64,000 nt of DNA from Galeopsis tetrahit (GCA_963675135.1 OY776119.1:79539727-79603726), one strand, 5' to 3'; shown: positions 48,689 through 62,526, numbered from the stretch's first letter. Program-made: numbers and translations. Notes: generated by a model from the letters alone, not told the origin.

Positions 48689-51129
48689 ATTAGAGATAAT
48701 CTACCATGGGGTACATGAATTCCCAATGTATAGCAATAAGACTCAAAACATTTTTTGACTTGCATTAACACACAAAATCATTTGGGAAATGACGAAAATA
48801 CCCTTCTAGCTCAATAAATTAAAATTGGGCATTATTCTCTCATTTCCCATTCACGCATTCTCTCTCTTTCTCTGTTTGTCTCACCCACTCACTCACCTAC
48901 CTGTTTCTCTCCCTCTCTCTCCTCCCTCAAACCCTTCTCATTTTTCCGGCGAGCTTGCCTCCAAGAAGAATGGACGTTAGCCTGAGGAAAAGGAGGGTGT
49001 GGGCCACCGTCGTCGTTGTATGGCGACGTCGCGCGCCGACTGTTTCCATTCGTATGCCACCGCCACCGTTGCAGAAGTGAAGATGCGGAAATAATGTCAT
49101 CGATCTGCGCCGCTCGCGTGACGGCTGCGTAGATCTAGAGTTTTTTAGAGGTGGATTGACACACTGAGTTGACTACCTTGAGTCGCCCAACCCCCGTCGC
49201 TTCGATATGTGCCGCTCGAGTGATGGCGGCGCAGATCTAGTTTTTTGTGGGAGTGTTCGATTTTCAGGGCGGAAGGCGGCGTCTTTGGGAGTGATGGCGG
49301 CGTTCTTGCAATTCTGTTATGTGTGAGATTTTTTTTTTTTTTTTGTGTTGTTGTGGAAACAGAGGATAATTGTTGTTAAACGCTTTTATATTTTATTTGT
49401 GCAGATGAACAAAAAATTGCAACAATTGAAAGCCCTGAAGAGGAAGCAATTGTAGTCCACGAAATTCTACTTTTAATTAGAACAATGTGATTGATTCACT
49501 ACTGTCTGGAAGCCTGCTTATAATTTTCATCAATTTGAGTGGTGGATGGTATTCCCATCTATGAACTAAAGAAAGAGACAAAATTAGATAAATTTGAAAA
49601 TTTTAAGCGATTTGAATCAGTTTGAGGCTTTGAATTTAGGAATTTTAGGTATCTAATTTGGGGTTATGCTTGATGGAGAGATTTTTTGTGCTATAAAATG
49701 GATTGTGTCGGATGGATTACAAGTTTGAAATGAATGATAAATTGGGGTGGATTTTGGTCGAATTTTATAAGCTGCTCTCTATTTATTGTTGTGTTCAATT
49801 TTTTCTATCGTTATTTTCAATATTAATTGTTCAACTTTTTATGAAAATTATTTTAAGTGAGTTTGATATCCAGAATATAGTTTCTTGTATATTTGGTGCC
49901 TAATATCCATTGCATATCCAGTGCATATGTCATTTGTTAGATGATCTTTTATATGATTGGCTTATGAGTATTTTTTTCTCTTGATTTGTTGATTTTTTTT
50001 TTGTGCCTAATATCTAGTGCATTTTGTGATTTGTTGATTTTCTCTCTCTTGATTTACTGCAATTTGGTTAATTGTTGATTTTATTGCAATTTTGTTAAAT
50101 TTTCTTTCTTGATCTTACTGCAATTTTGTAATTTCTTGATTTGTTGTACCTAATTTTAAAAAATACAAAGAGATCTGCATTTTTTGAGTATAGAGATTTG
50201 CATTTTGAAGTATTGAGTTGTAGATTGCCTAAATCGGTATCTTATGCTTCCCTTTATTTGTTCACAGGAGCCATTTGTGCATCTTAATGATTAGCTCATG
50301 AGTCGAAAAGTCGAAACTGCACAGCAAGGGCTAAGTCATGATATCTACGGAAGATGTTGTACGTGTCTTCATCAATCAACCAGAAATTAACAATCGTAAG
50401 CTGTTGATAAAAGCAGCTTGAGTGTGTTCATATTTCAGGATTCCAACTGAACAAGTTATTAGCATACACAATTGATTTTATTTCATGTTGTTGACACATA
50501 CACAATTGTCATTAGAGAAAGATAAACACTATGAAATAGGGTGGTTCAGTTACATTTGTATTTCTGATTTTGCATAAGGCTGTCACCAACCATGCTGTTA
50601 AAAATGGGTTTATTTAAAAGTTTACATATTTTTTAATTTTCGGTATTTTTACTGAAAGCGGGCTACGAAATTCGGTCTACTGATAGAGTTCAGTTGCATT
50701 TGATTTTATTGGTATATCAGTGGATTTTGGTTACACGTGATGAAAATGAAAAATGAAAAATATATGTGGAGTAACGAGTAAAGAATATTGTTGGTAGATA
50801 CTCGATCTCGTTAATAAAGTAGAAAAAATATTCAAAACTTAATTAATTAAATAGAATAAGCATATTTTTTTGTGAACCCAAAAAAAGAAATGAGCACACT
50901 TTTGGTGGACGGGGGAATATAAATTTCTAAAATTTAAATTGAAATTCAAATTGAATTTAAAAATTATATAAATTACTAAAATTAAAAAAACATTGAACAT
51001 GAGTATTGCAAAATTGAACACGACACAATTATTGTGACAAAAGACTGGAAGACACTTGAATTACCCTAATCCATTTTTTTAAACCTAAAACAGAATTTCC
51101 ATTGAAGAACACAGTAATACAATCCTCTC
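48689..51129 (+). repeat. Array unit 3
   Basis: With units 4 and 5 it forms the most homogeneous block; by eye I find no clear differences among the three. Diagnostic changes are CTTGATTTACTGC and GCGGGCTACG. Confidence 0.95.
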
Positions 51130-53570
51130 ATTAGAGATAATCTACCATGGGGTACATGAATTCCCAATGTATAGCAATAAGACTCAAAACATTTTTTGAC
51201 TTGCATTAACACACAAAATCATTTGGGAAATGACGAAAATACCCTTCTAGCTCAATAAATTAAAATTGGGCATTATTCTCTCATTTCCCATTCACGCATT
51301 CTCTCTCTTTCTCTGTTTGTCTCACCCACTCACTCACCTACCTGTTTCTCTCCCTCTCTCTCCTCCCTCAAACCCTTCTCATTTTTCCGGCGAGCTTGCC
51401 TCCAAGAAGAATGGACGTTAGCCTGAGGAAAAGGAGGGTGTGGGCCACCGTCGTCGTTGTATGGCGACGTCGCGCGCCGACTGTTTCCATTCGTATGCCA
51501 CCGCCACCGTTGCAGAAGTGAAGATGCGGAAATAATGTCATCGATCTGCGCCGCTCGCGTGACGGCTGCGTAGATCTAGAGTTTTTTAGAGGTGGATTGA
51601 CACACTGAGTTGACTACCTTGAGTCGCCCAACCCCCGTCGCTTCGATATGTGCCGCTCGAGTGATGGCGGCGCAGATCTAGTTTTTTGTGGGAGTGTTCG
51701 ATTTTCAGGGCGGAAGGCGGCGTCTTTGGGAGTGATGGCGGCGTTCTTGCAATTCTGTTATGTGTGAGATTTTTTTTTTTTTTTTGTGTTGTTGTGGAAA
51801 CAGAGGATAATTGTTGTTAAACGCTTTTATATTTTATTTGTGCAGATGAACAAAAAATTGCAACAATTGAAAGCCCTGAAGAGGAAGCAATTGTAGTCCA
51901 CGAAATTCTACTTTTAATTAGAACAATGTGATTGATTCACTACTGTCTGGAAGCCTGCTTATAATTTTCATCAATTTGAGTGGTGGATGGTATTCCCATC
52001 TATGAACTAAAGAAAGAGACAAAATTAGATAAATTTGAAAATTTTAAGCGATTTGAATCAGTTTGAGGCTTTGAATTTAGGAATTTTAGGTATCTAATTT
52101 GGGGTTATGCTTGATGGAGAGATTTTTTGTGCTATAAAATGGATTGTGTCGGATGGATTACAAGTTTGAAATGAATGATAAATTGGGGTGGATTTTGGTC
52201 GAATTTTATAAGCTGCTCTCTATTTATTGTTGTGTTCAATTTTTTCTATCGTTATTTTCAATATTAATTGTTCAACTTTTTATGAAAATTATTTTAAGTG
52301 AGTTTGATATCCAGAATATAGTTTCTTGTATATTTGGTGCCTAATATCCATTGCATATCCAGTGCATATGTCATTTGTTAGATGATCTTTTATATGATTG
52401 GCTTATGAGTATTTTTTTCTCTTGATTTGTTGATTTTTTTTTTGTGCCTAATATCTAGTGCATTTTGTGATTTGTTGATTTTCTCTCTCTTGATTTACTG
52501 CAATTTGGTTAATTGTTGATTTTATTGCAATTTTGTTAAATTTTCTTTCTTGATCTTACTGCAATTTTGTAATTTCTTGATTTGTTGTACCTAATTTTAA
52601 AAAATACAAAGAGATCTGCATTTTTTGAGTATAGAGATTTGCATTTTGAAGTATTGAGTTGTAGATTGCCTAAATCGGTATCTTATGCTTCCCTTTATTT
52701 GTTCACAGGAGCCATTTGTGCATCTTAATGATTAGCTCATGAGTCGAAAAGTCGAAACTGCACAGCAAGGGCTAAGTCATGATATCTACGGAAGATGTTG
52801 TACGTGTCTTCATCAATCAACCAGAAATTAACAATCGTAAGCTGTTGATAAAAGCAGCTTGAGTGTGTTCATATTTCAGGATTCCAACTGAACAAGTTAT
52901 TAGCATACACAATTGATTTTATTTCATGTTGTTGACACATACACAATTGTCATTAGAGAAAGATAAACACTATGAAATAGGGTGGTTCAGTTACATTTGT
53001 ATTTCTGATTTTGCATAAGGCTGTCACCAACCATGCTGTTAAAAATGGGTTTATTTAAAAGTTTACATATTTTTTAATTTTCGGTATTTTTACTGAAAGC
53101 GGGCTACGAAATTCGGTCTACTGATAGAGTTCAGTTGCATTTGATTTTATTGGTATATCAGTGGATTTTGGTTACACGTGATGAAAATGAAAAATGAAAA
53201 ATATATGTGGAGTAACGAGTAAAGAATATTGTTGGTAGATACTCGATCTCGTTAATAAAGTAGAAAAAATATTCAAAACTTAATTAATTAAATAGAATAA
53301 GCATATTTTTTTGTGAACCCAAAAAAAGAAATGAGCACACTTTTGGTGGACGGGGGAATATAAATTTCTAAAATTTAAATTGAAATTCAAATTGAATTTA
53401 AAAATTATATAAATTACTAAAATTAAAAAAACATTGAACATGAGTATTGCAAAATTGAACACGACACAATTATTGTGACAAAAGACTGGAAGACACTTGA
53501 ATTACCCTAATCCATTTTTTTAAACCTAAAACAGAATTTCCATTGAAGAACACAGTAATACAATCCTCTC
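51130..53570 (+). repeat. Array unit 4
   Basis: Same length and diagnostic sites as units 3 and 5. Confidence 0.95.
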
Positions 53571-56011
53571 ATTAGAGATAATCTACCATGGGGTACATGA
53601 ATTCCCAATGTATAGCAATAAGACTCAAAACATTTTTTGACTTGCATTAACACACAAAATCATTTGGGAAATGACGAAAATACCCTTCTAGCTCAATAAA
53701 TTAAAATTGGGCATTATTCTCTCATTTCCCATTCACGCATTCTCTCTCTTTCTCTGTTTGTCTCACCCACTCACTCACCTACCTGTTTCTCTCCCTCTCT
53801 CTCCTCCCTCAAACCCTTCTCATTTTTCCGGCGAGCTTGCCTCCAAGAAGAATGGACGTTAGCCTGAGGAAAAGGAGGGTGTGGGCCACCGTCGTCGTTG
53901 TATGGCGACGTCGCGCGCCGACTGTTTCCATTCGTATGCCACCGCCACCGTTGCAGAAGTGAAGATGCGGAAATAATGTCATCGATCTGCGCCGCTCGCG
54001 TGACGGCTGCGTAGATCTAGAGTTTTTTAGAGGTGGATTGACACACTGAGTTGACTACCTTGAGTCGCCCAACCCCCGTCGCTTCGATATGTGCCGCTCG
54101 AGTGATGGCGGCGCAGATCTAGTTTTTTGTGGGAGTGTTCGATTTTCAGGGCGGAAGGCGGCGTCTTTGGGAGTGATGGCGGCGTTCTTGCAATTCTGTT
54201 ATGTGTGAGATTTTTTTTTTTTTTTTGTGTTGTTGTGGAAACAGAGGATAATTGTTGTTAAACGCTTTTATATTTTATTTGTGCAGATGAACAAAAAATT
54301 GCAACAATTGAAAGCCCTGAAGAGGAAGCAATTGTAGTCCACGAAATTCTACTTTTAATTAGAACAATGTGATTGATTCACTACTGTCTGGAAGCCTGCT
54401 TATAATTTTCATCAATTTGAGTGGTGGATGGTATTCCCATCTATGAACTAAAGAAAGAGACAAAATTAGATAAATTTGAAAATTTTAAGCGATTTGAATC
54501 AGTTTGAGGCTTTGAATTTAGGAATTTTAGGTATCTAATTTGGGGTTATGCTTGATGGAGAGATTTTTTGTGCTATAAAATGGATTGTGTCGGATGGATT
54601 ACAAGTTTGAAATGAATGATAAATTGGGGTGGATTTTGGTCGAATTTTATAAGCTGCTCTCTATTTATTGTTGTGTTCAATTTTTTCTATCGTTATTTTC
54701 AATATTAATTGTTCAACTTTTTATGAAAATTATTTTAAGTGAGTTTGATATCCAGAATATAGTTTCTTGTATATTTGGTGCCTAATATCCATTGCATATC
54801 CAGTGCATATGTCATTTGTTAGATGATCTTTTATATGATTGGCTTATGAGTATTTTTTTCTCTTGATTTGTTGATTTTTTTTTTGTGCCTAATATCTAGT
54901 GCATTTTGTGATTTGTTGATTTTCTCTCTCTTGATTTACTGCAATTTGGTTAATTGTTGATTTTATTGCAATTTTGTTAAATTTTCTTTCTTGATCTTAC
55001 TGCAATTTTGTAATTTCTTGATTTGTTGTACCTAATTTTAAAAAATACAAAGAGATCTGCATTTTTTGAGTATAGAGATTTGCATTTTGAAGTATTGAGT
55101 TGTAGATTGCCTAAATCGGTATCTTATGCTTCCCTTTATTTGTTCACAGGAGCCATTTGTGCATCTTAATGATTAGCTCATGAGTCGAAAAGTCGAAACT
55201 GCACAGCAAGGGCTAAGTCATGATATCTACGGAAGATGTTGTACGTGTCTTCATCAATCAACCAGAAATTAACAATCGTAAGCTGTTGATAAAAGCAGCT
55301 TGAGTGTGTTCATATTTCAGGATTCCAACTGAACAAGTTATTAGCATACACAATTGATTTTATTTCATGTTGTTGACACATACACAATTGTCATTAGAGA
55401 AAGATAAACACTATGAAATAGGGTGGTTCAGTTACATTTGTATTTCTGATTTTGCATAAGGCTGTCACCAACCATGCTGTTAAAAATGGGTTTATTTAAA
55501 AGTTTACATATTTTTTAATTTTCGGTATTTTTACTGAAAGCGGGCTACGAAATTCGGTCTACTGATAGAGTTCAGTTGCATTTGATTTTATTGGTATATC
55601 AGTGGATTTTGGTTACACGTGATGAAAATGAAAAATGAAAAATATATGTGGAGTAACGAGTAAAGAATATTGTTGGTAGATACTCGATCTCGTTAATAAA
55701 GTAGAAAAAATATTCAAAACTTAATTAATTAAATAGAATAAGCATATTTTTTTGTGAACCCAAAAAAAGAAATGAGCACACTTTTGGTGGACGGGGGAAT
55801 ATAAATTTCTAAAATTTAAATTGAAATTCAAATTGAATTTAAAAATTATATAAATTACTAAAATTAAAAAAACATTGAACATGAGTATTGCAAAATTGAA
55901 CACGACACAATTATTGTGACAAAAGACTGGAAGACACTTGAATTACCCTAATCCATTTTTTTAAACCTAAAACAGAATTTCCATTGAAGAACACAGTAAT
56001 ACAATCCTCTC
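53571..56011 (+). repeat. Array unit 5
   Basis: Same length and diagnostic sites as units 3 and 4. Confidence 0.95.
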
Positions 56012-58450
56012 ATTAGAGATAATCTACCATGGGGTACATGAATTCCCAATGTATAGCAATAAGACTCAAAACATTTTTTGACTTGCATTAACACACAAAA
56101 TCATTTGGGAAATGACGAAAATACCCTTCTAGCTCAATAAATTAAAATTGGGCATTATTCTCTCATTTCCCATTCACGCATTCTCTCTCTTTCTCTGTTT
56201 GTCTCACCCACTCACTCACCTACCTGTTTCTCTCCCTCTCTCTCCTCCCTCAAACCCTTCTCATTTTTCCGGCGAGCTTGCCTCCAAGAAGAATGGACGT
56301 TAGCCTGAGGAAAAGGAGGGTGTGGGCCACCGTCGTCGTTGTATGGCGACGTCGCGCGCCGACTGTTTCCATTCGTATGCCACCGCCACCGTTGCAGAAG
56401 TGAAGATGCGGAAATAATGTCATCGATCTGCGCCGCTCGCGTGACGGCTGCGTAGATCTAGAGTTTTTTAGAGGTGGATTGACACACTGAGTTGACTACC
56501 TTGAGTCGCCCAACCCCCGTCGCTTCGATATGTGCCGCTCGAGTGATGGCGGCGCAGATCTAGTTTTTTTTGGGAGTGTTCGATTTTCAGGGCGGAAGGC
56601 GGCGTCTTTGGGAGTGATGGCGGCGTTCTTGCAATTCTGTTATGTGTGAGATTTTTTTTTTTTTTTTGTGTTGTTGTGGAAACAGAGGATAATTGTTGTT
56701 AAACGCTTTTATATTTTATTTGTGCAGATGAATAAAAAATTGCAACAATTGAAAGCCCTGAAGAGGAAGCAATTGTAGTCCACGGAATTCTACTTTTAAT
56801 TAGAACAATGTGATTGATTCACTACTGTCTGGAAGCCTGCTTATAATTTTCATCAATTTGAGTGGTGGATGGTATTCCCATCTATGAACTAAAGAAAGAG
56901 ACAAAATTCGAGATAAATTTGAAAATTTTAAGCGATTTGAATCAGTTTGAGGCTTTGAATTTAGGAATTTTAGGTATCTAATTTGGGGTTATGCTTGATG
57001 GAGAGATTTTTTGTGCTATAAAATGGATTGTGTCGGATGGATTACAAGTTTGAAATGAATGATAAATTGGGGTGGATTTTGGTCGAATTTTATAAGCTGC
57101 TCTCTATTTATTGTTGTGTTCAATTTTTTCTATCGTTATTTTCAATATTAATTGTTCAACTTTTTATGAAAATTATTTTAAGTGAGTTTGATATCCAGAA
57201 TATAGTTTCTTGTATATTTGGTGCCTAATATCCATTGCATATCCAGTGCATATGTCATTTGTTAGATGATCTTTTATATGATTGGCTTATGAGTATTTTT
57301 TTCTCTTGATTTGTTGATTTTTTTTTGTGCCTAATATCTAGTGCATTTTGTGATTTGTTGATTTTCTCTCTCTTGATTTTACTGCAATTTGGTTAATTGT
57401 TGATTTTATTGCAATTTTGTTAAATTTTCTTTCTTGATCTTACTGCAATTTTGTAATTTCTTGATTTGTTGTACCTAATTTTAAAAAATACAAGAGATCT
57501 GCATTTTTTGAGTATAGAGATTTGCATTTTGAAGTATTGAGTTGTAGATTGCCTAAATCGGTAGCTTATGCTTCCCTTTATTTGTTCACAGGAGCCATTT
57601 GTGCATCTTCATGATTAGCCCATGAGTCGAAAAGTCGAAACTGCACAGCAAGGGCTAAGTCATGATATCTACGGAAGATGTTGTACGTGTCTTCATCAAT
57701 CAACCAGAAATTAACAATCGTAAGCTGTTGATAAAAGCAGCTTGAGTGTGTTCATATTTCAGGATTCCAACTGAACAAGTTATTAGCATACACAATTGAT
57801 TTTATTTCATGTTGTTGACACATACACAATTATCATTAGAGAAAGATAAACACTATGAAATAGGGTGGTTCAGTTACATTTGTATTTCTGATTTTGCATA
57901 AGGCTGTCACCAACCATGCTGTTAAAAATGGGTTTATTTAAAAGTTTACATATTTTTTAATTTTCGCTATTTTTACTGAAAGCGGGCCACGAAATTCGGT
58001 CTACTGATAGAGTTTAGTTGCATTTGATTTTATTGGTATATCAATCGATTTTGGTTACACGTGATGAAAATGAAAAATGAAATATATGTGGAGTAACGAG
58101 TAAAGAATATTGTTGGTAGATACTCGATCTCGTTAATAAAGTAGAAAAAATATTCAAAATTTAATTAATTAAATAGAATAAGCATATTTTTTTGTGAACC
58201 CAAAAAAAGAAATGAGCACACTTTTGGTGGACGGGGGAATATAAATTTCTAAAATTTAAATTGAAATTCAAATTGAATTTAAAAATTATATAAATTACTA
58301 AAATTAAAAAAAATTGAACATGAGTATTGCAAAATTGAACACGACACAATTATTGTGACAAAAGACTGGAAGACACTTGAATTACCCTAATCCATTTTTT
58401 TAAACCTAAAACATAATTTCCATTGAAGAACACAGTAATACAATCCTCTC
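56012..58450 (+). repeat. Array unit 6
   Basis: Mosaic: its 5' half looks like units 2-5 (Asp at ORF residue 2), but it carries AATTCGAGATAAATT and GCGGGCCACG as in units 1 and 7, plus private changes such as loss of one A in ATACAAGAGATC. Confidence 0.95.
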
Positions 58451-60560
58451 ATTAGAGATAATCTACCATGGGGTACATGAATTCCCAATGTATAGCAATA
58501 AGACTCAAAACATTTTTTGACTTGCATTAACACACAAAATCATATGGGAAATGACGAAAATACCCTTCTAGCTCAATAAATTAAAATTGGGCATTATTCT
58601 CTCATTTTCCATTCACGCATTCTCTCTCTTTCTCTGTTTGTCTCACCCACTCACTCACCTACCTGTTTCTCTCCCTCTCTCTCCTCCCTCAAACCCTTCT
58701 CATTTTTCCGGCGAGCTTGCCTCCAAGAAGAATGGCCGTCAGCCTGAGGAAAAGGAGGGTGTGGGCCACCGTCGTCGTTGTATGGCGACGTCGCGCGCCG
58801 ACTGTTTCCATTCGTATGCCACCGCCACCGTTGCAGAATTGAAGATGCGGAAATAATGTCATCGATCTGCGCCGCTCGCGTGACGGCTGCATAGATCTAG
58901 GGTTTTTTAGAGGTGGATTGACACACTGAGTTGACTACCTTGAGTCGCCCAACCCCCGTCGCTTCGATATGTGCCGCTCGAGTGATGGCGGCGCAGATCT
59001 AGTTTTTTTTGGGAGTGTTCGATTTTCAGGGCGGAAGGCGGCATCTTTGGGAGTGATGGCGGCGTTCTTGCAATTCTGTTATGCGTGAGATTTTTTTTTT
59101 TTTTTGTGTTGTTGTGGAAACAGAGGATAATCGTTGTTAAACGATTCTATATTTTATTTGTGCAGATGAACAAAAAATTGCAACAATTGAAAGCCCTGAA
59201 GAGGAAGCAATTGTAGTCCACGAAATTCTACTTTTAATTAGAACAATGTGATTGATTCACTACTGTCTGGAAGCCTGCTTATAATTTTCATCAATTTGAG
59301 TGGTGGATGGTATTCCCATCTATGAACTAAAGAAAGAGACAAAATTCGAGATAAATTTGAAAATTTTAAGCGATTTGAATCAGTTTGAGGCTTTGAATTT
59401 AGGAATTTTAGGTATCTAATTTGGGGTTATGCTTGATGGAGAGATTTTTTGTGCTTTAAAATGGATTGTGTCGGATGGGTTTGTGTCGGATGGATTACAA
59501 GTTTGAAATGAATGATAAATTGGGGTGGATTTTGGTCAAATTTTATAAGCTGCTCTCTATTTATTGCTGTGTTCAATTTTTTCTATCGTCATGTTCAATA
59601 TTAATTGTTCAACTTTTTATGAAAATTATTTTAAGTGAGTTTGATATCCAGAATATAGTTTCTTGTATATTTGGTGCCTAATATCCATTGCATATCCAGT
59701 GCATATGTCATTTGTTAGATGATATTTTATATGATTGGCTTATGAGTATTTTTTCCTCTTGATTTGTTGATTTTTTTTTGTGCCTAATATCTAGTGCATT
59801 TTGTGATTTGTTGATTTTTTTTTCTCTTGATTTTACTGCAATTTTGTTAATTGTTGATTTTATTGCAATTTTGTTAAATTTTCTTTCTTGATCTTACTGC
59901 AATTTTGCAATTTCTTGATTTGTTGTACCTAATTTTAAAAAATACAAAGAGATCTGCATTTTTTGAGTATAGAGATTTGCATTTTGAAGTATTGAGTTGT
60001 AGATTGCCTAAATCGGTAGCTTATGCTTCCCTTTATTTGTTCACAGGAGCCATTTGTGCATCTTCATGATTAGCTCATGAGTCGAAAAGTCGAAACTGCA
60101 CAGCAAGGGCTAAGTCATGATATCTACGGAAGATGTTGTACGTGTCTTCATCAATCAACCAGAAATTAACAATCGTAAGCTGTTGATAAAAGCAGCTTGA
60201 GTGTGTTCATATTTTAGGATTCCAACTGAACAAGTTATTAGCATACACAATTGATTTTATTTCATGTTGTTGACACATACACAATTGTCATTAGAGAAAG
60301 ATAAACACTATGAAATAGGGTGGTTCAGTTACATTTGTATTTCTGATTTTGCATAAGGCTGTCACCAACCATGCTGTTAAAAATGGGTTTATCAACCATG
60401 CTGTTAAAAATGGGTTTATTTAAAAGTTTACATATTTTTTAATTTTCGGTATTTTTACTGAAAGCGGGCCACGAAATTCGGCCTACTGATAGAGTTCAGT
60501 TGCATTTGATTTTATTGGTATATCAGTCGATTTTGGTTACACGTGATGAAAAATGAAAAT
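58451..60560 (+). repeat. Array unit 7, truncated
   Basis: This is the right-hand divergent copy. It has private tandem duplications: TTGTGTCGGATGG is doubled at about 59466-59492, and a 27-bp segment CAACCATGCTGTTAAAAATG is doubled at 60366-60419. It ends near ACACGTGATGAAAA, about 330 bp short of a full unit, shortly before the retrotransposon LTR. Confidence 0.95.
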
Positions 60561-60589
60561 TTAGATTTGACTCGATTTTGTCAAATTTG

Positions 60590-62385
60590 TTGGGAATAAA
60601 ATGAGATATGTTTTGATCTAATACCAAAACCCCCTGAGACATGCCTAAGTCAAATTGATAGTGTTCTAAAAATGTTAGAACACATAGCATAAGGCTAGAT
60701 GAGAAGCTAAAATGTTAGGCAACTCTTAGACAATTAGATGCACAATTTGAGGGGGAACCTATGCTTTGAAGATGATCAAGATCAAGTCCCCCCAAGGCTC
60801 AAATTCTGGAACAACCACTTAAGAGCAAGGACACTCTATGAAAAACCAAATACTCTGATCAGCAGAGTTGTCCAAAGAAGCTAGCCACATGCAAGAACAA
60901 ACTTACCTAGCTCAAAAGGACAAGGCTACTCAAAGGCTTTTGATCAGGAGAGTTGTCCAAAGAAGCCAACTCTATGTGTAAAGTGCTCTGATGCTAAAAG
61001 ACCAAATATGCTGATCAGAAGAGTTGTCCAGAAGAGTTGTCTCAGCATGATTGAATAAGAACAGATGTTCTAAAGGTTGAAGGTCAACTATGCTGAAGAG
61101 AAAGAGACAACCACACCCTAAAGATCACCAAAGAAACAAGCTAAGATCACCTTGGAGTGAAATAAAGGGAAAGAGCCAAGTCATCTGAAGAAGAGCAAGC
61201 CAACCTTGCTGAAAGGCAAAACTGCTGATAGTGATAAGGAGAGTTGTCCAGATGATAAGGAATGTTGTCCTATCATTGGATCAACCTTCAGAAGCCATGT
61301 CCAAGTCCTAACAAGAAGTCAAACATTGGGAAAAGTGCTGCAGAATGAAGACAAAGTCTTACAAGCCGTTTATTACCCAAATGAGGACATGTCACTATCA
61401 AAAAATCTGTCTTCCAGTTTGAAGAACTCAAGGAAGACATTTATAGCAATTTGGGGCTGCCTCTCCAACGGGCAAATCCTCCATTTTGTCTATAAATACA
61501 GAAGTGTGAAGACCATTTGAAAGAACCTCAACCTTGACAAGAATATCCAACAATCCTACAAAGTGCTTTCAAAGCTATCAAAGACTATCTTAGTCTTCAA
61601 ACACTTCATCTAAGCTGAACCCAATTGTATATCCATACATAAGCTTAGAGAGATATCCTATCCTTATACACTGATCTTCATTGTAAAGGATATCTCATTA
61701 GTTGGAACCTTACTTCAACCCTTACATCTTTCAAGAGTGAAAGTGAGAAGGTTGTAGTAGTAGAAGTGGTAGGAGCTGACTGTTGAGAGAAGAACAGTTC
61801 AGTTCTGAGTTGAGAAGAGGGTACTAGGACTCTAGACATCCTAGGGATCAATTCACCAAGGAGTGGTGTTTTTGATCAAGTGCACCTTGGCACTATAAAA
61901 CAAGTTAATTCCAAGAGTGAAGGAATTATCCTGTTAAATCAGGGAAAGTGGATGTAGGAGCTTGAGTCTCTGAACCACTATAAACTCTTGTGTTGATTTG
62001 CTTTACAAGTACTTACATTCATTCAACACTGCACACAAAACTGATCTTTCAAAGATACATATTCAAAGACTGTGCAAAACACATTTGGACAAGTTCCCTG
62101 AAGCTTAACTGGACTGTGTTGTATTGACTAAGTGATTTCAGAAATTAAAGGAGTCTAAACTTAAAGGGCCAACCACTATTCCGCACATATAACTCCCTTA
62201 GATAGTTATTCAACTAAGTACTCAATAGTACTTAGTAGTTTGATTATCTTAGAAGAGTTAATCTTCTTCAGCAGAGTTGTCCAAGACAACCTTGCTGAAC
62301 TCTGGTTTGATCAAATTAGCAAAATAATTGCATACAAGTGTATTCCCCCCCATACACTTGTCATATACTCCTTTCAGGACCAACA
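60590..62385 (+). repeat. Putative 5' LTR
   Basis: The right limit is set by the ACCAACA just before the primer-binding site. The left limit is the TG of TGTTGGGAATA and is inferred, as the partner LTR is outside the window. The LTR contains repeated AGAGTTGTCCA words and a TATA box, TATAAATAC, at 61491. Confidence 0.6.
61491..61499 (+). promoter_or_regulatory. LTR TATA box
   Basis: TATAAATAC in the putative LTR, with the AGAGTTGTCCA repeats clustered 240-630 bp upstream in what would be U3. Confidence 0.55.
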
Positions 62386-62387
62386 AG

Positions 62388-62399
62388 TGGTATCAGAGC
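62388..62399 (+). other. Primer-binding site complementary to initiator Met-tRNA
   Basis: TGGTATCAGAGC is the standard plant copia primer-binding site, matching the 3' end of initiator tRNA-Met. It lies two bases after the proposed LTR end. Confidence 0.9.
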
Positions 62400-62526
62400 A
62401 GGGGTTCACAGACCACTGCTTCTGAAAATCCATCTTGATTTTCAAAACTCACATATTTGGTGTGGTCACTGAACTGATCTCTATCTGAAATCCATCACTT
62501 ATTGACTAGCTGATTATTTGTGAGAT

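Larger units (their letters stand above)
43812..60560 (+). repeat. Tandem array: seven copies of a roughly 2.44-kb gene-like unit
   Basis: Head-to-tail units begin with ATTAGAGATAATCTACCATG at 43812, 46247, 48689, 51130, 53571, 56012 and 58451, so complete units measure 2435, 2442, 2441, 2441, 2441 and 2439 bp. The seventh stops near 60560. Each unit runs in this order: AT-rich head; CT-rich leader; GC-rich stretch with a 36-codon ORF; an intron-like segment (GTGAGA plus poly-T to TGTGCAG); AT-rich body with more acceptor-like CAG sites; AT-rich tail. No long ORF is conserved. It does not match a transposon class I recognise and has no TIRs. It may be a tandemly amplified non-coding transcription unit or gene-derived satellite. 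Confidence 0.95.

Noticed and set aside
43812..60560. Helitron tandem array or CRISPR-like array
   Set aside because: The left edge of unit 1 does not start with TC, and no CTRR-hairpin junction lies between units. A CRISPR array is excluded by unit size and plant context.
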